This document shows, piece by piece, positions 58,825 to 64,000 of a DNA stretch of 64,000 nt (the first letter of the stretch is position 1; every line of letters begins with the position of its first letter). The stretch is from the NCBI GenBank assembly GCA_002422085.1, contig DISZ01000019.1:186001-250000 (forward strand). The letters are read 5' to 3'. The notes under the pieces were generated by a model. That model was not told where the DNA came from. It was given only the letters and a program-made list of their open reading frames with translations, and searched no databases. The translations under genes were made by a program, and so were the position numbers. This DNA comes from Rhodobacteraceae bacterium UBA6197. Its GTDB lineage: Bacteria > Pseudomonadota > Alphaproteobacteria > Rhodobacterales > Rhodobacteraceae.

Positions 58825-58869
58825 TTTCATCTTCGCGCAAATATCCCGGGGTGCGGGGCAGCGCCCCGC
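58825..58869 (+). repeat. dispersed intergenic repeat, copy 7
   Basis: TTTCATCTTCGCGCAAATAT then CCCGGGGTGCGGGGCAGCG and CCCCGC, which pair as a short terminal stem. It lies between hisA and hisF, inside a likely operon, so this copy must allow at least partial read-through. Confidence 0.65.
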
Positions 58870-58926
58870 TTGCAGCGCTTCCCTCGCGCGCCCGCCCACG
58901 CTATGAAAGCGATAAAGGAGCATGCC

Positions 58927-59688
58927 ATGCTGAAAACCCGCATCATTCCCTGCCTCGACGTGGCCGACGGCCGCGTGGTCAAGGGGGTGAACTTCGTCAA
59001 TCTGATCGACGCGGGCGACCCGGTAGAGGCAGCGCGGGCCTATGATGCCGCCGGCGCGGATGAGCTGTGCTTTCTCGACATCCACGCCACCCATGAAAAC
59101 CGCGGCACGATGTATGATCTTGTCACCCGCACCGCCGAACAGTGCTTCATGCCGCTGACCGTGGGCGGCGGCGTGCGCACGCATCATGATGTGCGCGCAC
59201 TCTTGCTGGCGGGGGCCGACAAGGTCAGCTTCAACTCGGCCGCTGTAGCCGACCCGGATGTGGTCGCCGAAGCCGCCGACCGTTTCGGCAGCCAGTGCAT
59301 CGTCGTGGCCATCGACGCGAAAACCGTCGCGCCCGGCCGATGGGAGATTTTCACCCATGGCGGGCGCAAGCCCACGGGGATCGACGCGGTCAGCTTTGCC
59401 CGCACTGTCGCGGCCAAAGGCGCGGGCGAGATCCTGCTGACCAGCATGGACCGCGACGGAACCCGCGCAGGTTTCAACCTGCCCCTGACGCGCGCGATTT
59501 CAGACGCAGTCTCGATCCCGGTCATCGCCTCGGGCGGGGTCGGCACCCTCGACCACCTCGTCGAGGGCGTCACGAAAGGCGGCGCCAGCGCAGTTCTGGC
59601 CGCCTCGATCTTTCATTTCGGCGAATTCACCATCGGCGAGGCCAAAGCGCATATGGCGGCTGCGGGAATTCCAGTGAGGTTGACATGA
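58927..59688 (+). CDS. hisF: imidazole glycerol phosphate synthase cyclase subunit
   Basis: A 253-residue TIM barrel that condenses PRFAR with ammonia from HisH to IGP and AICAR. Catalytic Asp in RIIPCLDVADGRVVKGVNF (~residue 11) and in LTSMDRDGTR (~130); phosphate loops VGGGVRTHHD and IASGGVG. AAAGGAG lies upstream; the ATG at 58927 gives the family N-terminus. The stop overlaps the hisE start by 4 bases. Confidence 0.97.
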   Translation: MLKTRIIPCLDVADGRVVKGVNFVNLIDAGDPVEAARAYDAAGADELCFLDIHATHENRGTMYDLVTRTAEQCFMPLTVGGGVRTHHDVRALLLAGADKVSFNSAAVADPDVVAEAADRFGSQCIVVAIDAKTVAPGRWEIFTHGGRKPTGIDAVSFARTVAAKGAGEILLTSMDRDGTRAGFNLPLTRAISDAVSIPVIASGGVGTLDHLVEGVTKGGASAVLAASIFHFGEFTIGEAKAHMAAAGIPVRLT

Positions 59689-59996
59689 ACGCCCTTGACC
59701 AATTGGCCGCGACCATCGCCGCGCGCAAAGGCGCTGACCCCGAAACCTCCTGGACCGCCAAGCTTCTCGCCAAAGGCCCCGAGAAATGCGCCGAGAAATT
59801 CGGCGAAGAGGCAATCGAGGCGATCATCGAGGCGGTGAAGGGCGACCGTGCCAGACTGACGGCCGAGGCGGCGGATGTGCTCTACCACCTGTTGGTCATG
59901 TTGGCTGCGCGCGATGTGACTCTGGCCGATGTTCTGGCTGAACTCGAGTGCCGCGCAGGCACCTCGGGCATTGTCGAAAAAGCCCGTCGCGGATAA
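59685..59996 (+). CDS. hisE: phosphoribosyl-ATP pyrophosphatase
   Basis: A 103-residue all-alpha MazG-like enzyme that hydrolyses PR-ATP to PR-AMP, the second step of histidine synthesis. The metal-binding motif EKFGEEAIEAIIEAVKGD and EAADVLYHLLVML are intact, and SWTAKLLAKGPEKCAEK precedes them. It stands alone rather than fused to HisI. It is translationally coupled to hisF. Confidence 0.96.
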   Translation: MNALDQLAATIAARKGADPETSWTAKLLAKGPEKCAEKFGEEAIEAIIEAVKGDRARLTAEAADVLYHLLVMLAARDVTLADVLAELECRAGTSGIVEKARRG

Positions 59997-60004
59997 GCCT
60001 TGCA

Positions 60005-60040
60005 GTTTCTTTTTGGAGGAAATACTCCCGCCGGAGACTC
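60005..60040 (+). repeat. dispersed intergenic repeat, copy 8 (forward arm)
   Basis: GTTTCTTTTTGGAGGAAATA then CTCCCGCCGGAG, the forward arm of an inverted pair with copy 9. The pair fills the gap between convergent hisE and the LysR gene. Confidence 0.7.
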
Positions 60041-60075
60041 CCCCTCCCCTCTGGTGGCACTCTGGATTGCCGGGG

Positions 60076-60110
60076 CCTCCGGCGGGAGTATTTTTTCCAA
60101 AAAGAAACCG
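60076..60110 (-). repeat. dispersed intergenic repeat, copy 9 (reverse arm)
   Basis: CCTCCGGCGGGAGTATTTTT then TCCAAAAAGAAAC, almost the exact reverse complement of copy 8. RNA from either strand could form a hairpin of about 32 bp around a ~36-base loop, an effective two-way transcript end. Confidence 0.7.
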
Positions 60111-60113
60111 GCT

Positions 60114-61085
60114 TCACCCCGGCGCCACCTGTAATGCTGCGGCGAGCCAGGGATCCTCTGCCAGCGCGGGCGTGACCACCACCTCTTGCAACAGGTCGCG
60201 CAGCCGGGCCACGACCCGGGACGGCATGTCGGCCATCAAGCCGGTCCGAGCGCACAGCGAAATTCTCCGTGACAGGGCTGCTACCGGCAGCGGATGAATT
60301 TCAACACCTGCCCGCGCGCCCGACACGTGGCGCAGCGCCAGCGGCGTGAGGATCGACCAGCCATGCCCGGCCGCGACCATCGCCAGGATTGACGGGTAGC
60401 TGTCCAACTCGTAGCGGTGCCCGAAACCGCCGCCCGCACGGGCCAGATGCGCCGCGATCTGCCGTCCCATCAGCGTGCGGGTGCTGTAGTGGATCAGCGG
60501 CAAGCCGTTCGGAGCGCCGCCATGCCCCTTGGGCAACACCGCCACGAAAGGTTCAGTCAAAAGCGGATGGCACTCCAGACCGTCAGGGCGCGGATCGGGC
60601 TCGGCGGCGACCACCATGTCCAGCGCGCGTGCCTCAAGCTGCGCCAGCAAGCGGTGGCTGGGGCCGGTTTCCAGCAAGAACCGGCAGGCAGTCAGCTCTG
60701 CCCCCATCCCGGCCAAAAGTCGTGGGGTGACCTCGGCCTCGAAATCCTCGATCATGCCCAGTCGGAATGAGGTCAGCCCTGCCGGATCTGCCAGCCCAAC
60801 TCCGGCGCGGGCGCGGGCCAGTTCGTCCAGAACCGCCTCGGCGTGGGGCAAGAACGCGCGCCCTGCCGCTGTCAGCACCAAGGGCCGGGCCGAACGATCC
60901 AGAAGTTCCGCCCCCAGACCCGCCTCGAGCCCCGCCAACTGCTGGCTGACCGCCGAGGCCGAAGCCCCCAGTCGCCGCGCGGCGGCCGAGATCGCCCGCT
61001 CTTCGGCCAAGGCGACGAAAACCTCGACGGCCCACAGCGTCACCCGGCCTTCGGGACGCCCCGAGTGGTCTATGGTTTTTGGCAT
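60114..61085 (-). CDS. LysR-family transcriptional regulator
   Basis: A 323-residue LysR protein. The winged HTH is at ~15-75 (WAVEVFVALAEERAISAAAR, ASASAVSQQLAGLEAGLG, LLDRSARPLVLTAAG); the periplasmic-binding-like effector domain follows (RLGMIEDFEAEVTPRLL, DMVVAAEPDP, VAAGHGWSILTPLAL). It diverges from the class III aminotransferase gene across 201 bases, so that gene is the likely target and an amine or amino acid the likely effector. Confidence 0.9.
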   Translation of the reverse strand: MPKTIDHSGRPEGRVTLWAVEVFVALAEERAISAAARRLGASASAVSQQLAGLEAGLGAELLDRSARPLVLTAAGRAFLPHAEAVLDELARARAGVGLADPAGLTSFRLGMIEDFEAEVTPRLLAGMGAELTACRFLLETGPSHRLLAQLEARALDMVVAAEPDPRPDGLECHPLLTEPFVAVLPKGHGGAPNGLPLIHYSTRTLMGRQIAAHLARAGGGFGHRYELDSYPSILAMVAAGHGWSILTPLALRHVSGARAGVEIHPLPVAALSRRISLCARTGLMADMPSRVVARLRDLLQEVVVTPALAEDPWLAAALQVAPG

Positions 61086-61286
61086 GGCACCCCTTTCGGC
61101 CGGTCTTGCAGCAGGCTAACGCCCCCCCGACCCCGGTGCAACGACTGGCATTTTGCATGATCGCTTCGACTTTTGGCAAGCCCGTCGCCGCGCCGACCCG
61201 TCATAGTGGCAGAGCAACACTTCCCCCCATTGCCCTGCCGCATCAGCCCCGCTAGCGTGCGCCTCGACGTATGAGAGGAGACAAAC

Positions 61287-62654
61287 ATGCGCGATAATAC
61301 CCCCAACAGCTGGGAAGCACGGGCCGACAAATATTCGCTCTATGGGTTCACCGACCTGCCTTCGGTACATGACCGCGGCGCGGTCGTGGTGACGCATGGC
61401 AAAGGCCCCTATATCTATGACACCCACGGGCGTCAGTATCTGGACGCCAATTCGGGCCTTTGGAACATGGTGGCCGGCTTCGACCACCCCGGCCTGATCG
61501 AAACGGCCCAGCGCCAGTATGAAAAACTTGCAGGTTATCATGCGTTCTTCGGCCGGATGTCGGACCAGACGGTGATGCTGTCGCAAAAGCTGGTCGAGGT
61601 CTCGCCGTTTGAAAAGGGCCGGGTGTTCTACACCAACTCGGGCTCCGAGGCGAATGACACGATGGTCAAGATCCTGTGGTTCCTGCACGCCGCCGAAGGC
61701 AAGCCGCAGCGCCGCAAGATCCTGACCCGCGTCAACAGCTATCACGGCGTAACGGCCGTTTCGGCCAGCATGACCGGCAAGCCCTACAACTCGGTATTCG
61801 GCCTGCCCTTGCCCGGCTTCATCCATCTGGGGTGCCCGCATTACTGGCGCTTTGGCAAGGACGGCGAGTCCGAGGCACAATTCACCGCCCGCCTTGCCGC
61901 CGAACTTGAGGCGACGATCATAAAAGAAGGCCCCGACACCATCGCCGGCTTCTTTGCCGAACCGGTAATGGGCGCCGGCGGCGTCATCCCGCCCTCGGCA
62001 GGCTATTTCCAGGCCGTGGCGCCGATCCTCAGGAAATACGGCATTCCGCTGATTTCCGACGAGGTGATCTGTGGCTTTGGTCGCACCGGCAATACCTGGG
62101 GCTGCGAAACCTACGACTTCAAACCCGACGCGATCATCAGCTCGAAGAACCTGACCGCCGGCTTCTTCCCGATGGGCGCGGTGATCCTCGGAGACGAGCT
62201 TGCGGACCGGGTTCAGGCCGCCGCCGAGGCGATCGAGGAATTCCCGCACGGCTTTACCGCCTCGGGGCATCCGGTCGGCTGTGCGATTGCCCTGAAGGCC
62301 ATCGACGTGGTGATGAACGAAGGTCTGGCCGAAAACGTCCGCACCCTGACCCCGAAATTCGAAGAGGGTCTCAAGCGGCTTGCCGAAAACCCCAATATCG
62401 GGGAATGGCGCGGCAAAGGGCTGATGGGGGCGCTGGAGGCGGTCAAGGACAAGGACACCAAGACCCCGTTCGACGGCTCGCTTTCGGTGTCGGAACGCAT
62501 CGCCAATGCCTGCACCGACCAAGGGCTGATCTGCCGCCCGCTGGGTCAGGCGATCGTGCTTTGCCCGCCGTTCATCATGACCGACGCGCAGATGGACGAG
62601 ATGTTCAGCAAGCTTGAGGCGGCGTTGAAAAAAGTCTTTGCCGAGGTCGCCTGA
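61287..62654 (+). CDS. class III aminotransferase (omega-amino acid or taurine:pyruvate type)
   Basis: A 455-residue PLP enzyme. NSGSEANDTMVKI binds the cofactor phosphate, LISDEVICGFGRTG holds the Asp that pairs with the pyridine nitrogen, and SSKNLTAGFFPMGA contains the PLP lysine. The overall pattern (N-terminal WEARADKYSLYGFTDLP, SYHGVTAVSASMTG) is close to taurine:pyruvate and beta-alanine:pyruvate aminotransferases; the exact amine donor is not certain. Divergent LysR gene upstream, hairpin terminator downstream. Confidence 0.88.
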   Translation: MRDNTPNSWEARADKYSLYGFTDLPSVHDRGAVVVTHGKGPYIYDTHGRQYLDANSGLWNMVAGFDHPGLIETAQRQYEKLAGYHAFFGRMSDQTVMLSQKLVEVSPFEKGRVFYTNSGSEANDTMVKILWFLHAAEGKPQRRKILTRVNSYHGVTAVSASMTGKPYNSVFGLPLPGFIHLGCPHYWRFGKDGESEAQFTARLAAELEATIIKEGPDTIAGFFAEPVMGAGGVIPPSAGYFQAVAPILRKYGIPLISDEVICGFGRTGNTWGCETYDFKPDAIISSKNLTAGFFPMGAVILGDELADRVQAAAEAIEEFPHGFTASGHPVGCAIALKAIDVVMNEGLAENVRTLTPKFEEGLKRLAENPNIGEWRGKGLMGALEAVKDKDTKTPFDGSLSVSERIANACTDQGLICRPLGQAIVLCPPFIMTDAQMDEMFSKLEAALKKVFAEVA

Positions 62655-62672
62655 CACGGCCACAGCACTCGG

Positions 62673-62695
62673 GGGGCCCTCGCGCTGGGGGCCCC
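62673..62695 (+). terminator. hairpin after the aminotransferase gene
   Basis: GGGGCCC and GGGCCCC form a 7-bp stem with a 9-base loop, 19 bases past the stop, followed by TCTTC. It adjoins the repeat copy at 62706. Confidence 0.55.
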
Positions 62696-62705
62696 TCTTC
62701 ATGAA

Positions 62706-62748
62706 TTCATCTTCGCAAAAATATCTCCGCCGGAGGCTCCCCGGCCCG
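62706..62748 (+). repeat. dispersed intergenic repeat, copy 10
   Basis: TTCATCTTCGCAAAAATATC then TCCGCCGGAGGCTCCC, in the gap between the aminotransferase and the convergent phaR. CTCCGCCGGAG within it is itself a near-palindrome. Confidence 0.68.
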
Positions 62749-62756
62749 CTGCCCGC

Positions 62757-63317
62757 CTAAAGCTTTGAAAGCTTGGACTGCAACTCTGCCAGTTGTTTCT
62801 TGATCGCGTTCAGGTCTTCGCGGTCGGCCACCTTTTCGGGGCTTGCCTCGGTTTCATCGTCAGATTCTGCGTCACCTTTCCAGCCGCCCATCATCATCTT
62901 CATGAAGGCCTGCTGCTGTTTTTGCAGCGCCTCGAAGCCGGGCATCTTCGCCATCGGGTTCGGCATTCCCGGGAAACCTTCAAGAATCTTCGATTGCCCC
63001 TCGCGCAACATCTCAAAGCTGGCCGCCAGAAACTGTGGCACCACGCTTTGCGCATTGGTCGTGTAGCTGCGCACCAGATCGGTCAGCACGTCGACCGGCA
63101 GAACGCTTTCACCGCGGCTTTCATGCTCCGCGACAATCTGAAGCAGATATTGCCGGGTCAGGTCGTCGCCTGACTTCAGGTCAATGATCTGCACCTCACG
63201 GCCATCCCTGATAAAGCTGGCGATATCTTCCAGCGTCACGTAGTCGCTGGTTTCCGTGTTGTACAACCGGCGGCTCGCATAGCGCTTTATCAGCAAGGGC
63301 TTGGCATCTTCGGCCAT
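62757..63317 (-). CDS. phaR: polyhydroxyalkanoate synthesis repressor PhaR
   Basis: A 186-residue regulator that binds both PHB granules and DNA and represses phasin and its own gene. The N-terminal PHB/PHA accumulation regulator DNA-binding domain is clear (LIKRYASRRLYNTETSDYVT, VQIIDLKSGDDLTRQYLLQI), followed by the conserved helical granule-binding region and a charged, Gln-rich C-terminal coiled coil. GGGGAGGAC precedes the ATG at 63317. It follows the phasin gene on the same strand, the usual phaP-phaR order. Confidence 0.96.
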   Translation of the reverse strand: MAEDAKPLLIKRYASRRLYNTETSDYVTLEDIASFIRDGREVQIIDLKSGDDLTRQYLLQIVAEHESRGESVLPVDVLTDLVRSYTTNAQSVVPQFLAASFEMLREGQSKILEGFPGMPNPMAKMPGFEALQKQQQAFMKMMMGGWKGDAESDDETEASPEKVADREDLNAIKKQLAELQSKLSKL

Positions 63318-63337
63318 CGGGTCCTCCCCAAGTTCTT

Positions 63338-63355
63338 TTTGGCAGTGCAGCAAAG
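63338..63355. promoter_or_regulatory. second PhaR-like site in the phaR leader
   Basis: TTTGGCAGTGCAGCAAAG is an imperfect palindrome with TGC/GCA half-sites just downstream of the phaR promoter, near or after the transcription start. Confidence 0.4.
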
Positions 63356-63381
63356 CCTACTGCGCGCCGCAGCAAAAGCAA
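63354..63381 (-). promoter_or_regulatory. phaR promoter with embedded PhaR-type operator
   Basis: On the minus strand TTGCTT (63376-63381), a 16-base spacer and TAGGCT (63354-63359). The spacer holds CTGC-GGCGC-GCAG (63360-63372). This is the same geometry as at the phasin and pyc promoters and fits autorepression, which is established for PhaR. Confidence 0.52.
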
Positions 63382-63385
63382 ACAA

Positions 63386-63416
63386 AGAAAAAAGGGCAGA
63401 CCCGAAGGCCTGCCCT
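63386..63416 (-). terminator. Rho-independent terminator after the phasin gene
   Basis: In the minus direction AGGGCAG and CTGCCCT form a 7-bp stem followed by a run of T. It should stop most phasin transcripts before phaR, allowing high phasin and low phaR expression. Confidence 0.78.
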
Positions 63417-63464
63417 GTCAGTCGATCAACCGGCTGGGAGGAGGACGCCGGTCTTTCGTCAATC

Positions 63465-63911
63465 TTACTTCGCAGCGGTCGCTTTTTTCGCGGCGGTCGC
63501 AACTTCTTCAGTCGCTTTCTTCACCGCGGCGGTCGCGTCTTGCGACACTTCTTTGCCCGCAGCCAGCATCAGCTCGACAGTTTCCATTTGCACTTTTTTC
63601 GCAACTTCGGCGAAAGCGGCCAGGTTTTCAGCAGCCATTTCAGCAGCGGCCGAGGCAAAATCGGAAACCGATTTGGCATAGTCAGCCGGCTCTTCCTTGG
63701 TCTTGGCCAGAACGCCAACCTTGGCGATCGTGGCTTTCGCCCAGGACGACGAAATCTCGGTCGATTTCTCAGCGGCTTCCAGCGCCACTTTGGTCATTTT
63801 CTCGCCCATCGCGGCCGAGGTCTTGAACGCGTCCTGGAACGCCGATGCGTCAACCGGGAACGAGGCCATCATGTCTTGCATGACTTTGGTGAAGTCTTGG
63901 GTCTTTGCCAT
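63465..63911 (-). CDS. phaP: phasin (PHB granule-associated protein)
   Basis: A 148-residue, almost entirely helical Ala/Lys/Glu-rich protein typical of phasins: FTKVMQDMMASFPVDASAFQ, ISSSWAKATIAKVGVLA, YAKSVSDFASAAAEMAAENL and a Lys/Ala-rich tail (AVKKATEEVATAAKKATAAK). It coats polyhydroxybutyrate granules and controls their number and size. GGAGATA precedes the ATG at 63911. Promoter and PhaR-type operator lie 53-81 bases upstream at the window edge; phaC is expected just beyond it. Confidence 0.95.
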   Translation of the reverse strand: MAKTQDFTKVMQDMMASFPVDASAFQDAFKTSAAMGEKMTKVALEAAEKSTEISSSWAKATIAKVGVLAKTKEEPADYAKSVSDFASAAAEMAAENLAAFAEVAKKVQMETVELMLAAGKEVSQDATAAVKKATEEVATAAKKATAAK

Positions 63912-63963
63912 CTGAGTATCTCCATCTGCATTGGGCGCGCCGCCCGTTTCTGCTTCTGGACAT

Positions 63964-63992
63964 GATATACATGCTGCACCGCAGCATTTCAA
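63964..63992 (-). promoter_or_regulatory. phasin promoter with embedded PhaR operator
   Basis: On the minus strand TTGAAA (63987-63992), a 17-base spacer and TATATC (63964-63969). The palindrome ATGCTGC-ACC-GCAGCAT (63971-63987) covers the spacer. CTGC-N3-GCAG is the published type of PhaR site, so this is the best-supported operator in the window. Confidence 0.72.
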
Positions 63993-64000
63993 GTGTTTTC

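Noticed and set aside
61086..61286. LysR-type T-N11-A operator in the gap with the aminotransferase gene
   Set aside because: Several weak matches exist, none clearly palindromic or better than chance.

Overview
The window looks like a chromosomal segment of an alphaproteobacterium of the family Rhodobacteraceae. The evidence is high GC coding sequence, a phasin-phaR pair, an aa3-type oxidase subunit I, Rhodobacterales-style gene fusions, two perfect CtrA-type sites and a dispersed intergenic repeat common in GC-rich genomes of this group. I see no phage, insertion sequence, integron or CRISPR array. Nearly all genes are housekeeping or metabolic. The identification is an inference from protein content; no database was searched.

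Layout: 0.4-3.2 kb purine/allantoin breakdown (PuuE-UraD fusion, ureidoglycine aminohydrolase, ureidoglycolate lyase). 3.2-6.8 kb an enoyl-CoA hydratase facing a MaoC-phosphotransacetylase/acetate kinase pair. 7.2-13.6 kb a tightly coupled operon (SPOR lipoprotein, D,D-carboxypeptidase, tmk, holB, TatD, metallo-hydrolase, AEC transporter). 13.7-18.4 kb a polyamine/opine-type ABC importer on the minus strand. 18.7-26.4 kb tRNA-Leu, a peptidoglycan-binding protein, lipB, cytochrome c, ctaD, a DUF2244 protein, a YqeY protein and carA. 26.5-34.3 kb a c-di-GMP-type glycosyltransferase, a GntR regulator, a nucleotidase, a UbiH-like oxidase, two Lrp regulators and ilvC. 34.4-46.4 kb a long minus-strand block (ALDH, glmM, folP, folB, cell-wall hydrolase, a PPDK-like protein, glyS, a membrane protein, glyQ). 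46.6-53.5 kb a pseudo-protease, TrkH and pyruvate carboxylase. 53.8-60 kb tRNA-Gly, a pseudo-receiver and hisB-hisH-glsA-PP-loop gene, then hisA-hisF-hisE. 60-64 kb a LysR regulator, a class III aminotransferase, phaR and a phasin.

The most interesting signals are regulatory. (1) A CTGC-N3/5-GCAG palindrome, the type of site bound by PhaR, sits exactly in the -35/-10 spacer of three predicted promoters: phasin, phaR and pyruvate carboxylase. Similar sites lie over the start codon of the PPDK-like gene and upstream of the phosphotransacetylase/acetate kinase pair. This suggests that the polyhydroxybutyrate-sensing repressor also controls the pyruvate/PEP/acetyl-CoA node. (2) Two perfect TTAA-N7-TTAAC CtrA-type sites precede a glycosyltransferase carrying an N-terminal MshEN c-di-GMP-binding motif pair and a stand-alone receiver protein that lacks its phospho-acceptor Asp. 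This links cell-cycle/motility control to a predicted c-di-GMP-responsive surface polysaccharide enzyme.

Other points to check: a SPOR/peptidoglycan-binding protein whose trypsin-like domain has lost its catalytic triad, a PPDK-like enzyme with a degenerate ATP-binding half, a FolB with a 180-residue extra domain, and a glutaminase coupled to hisH and a PP-loop ATPase.
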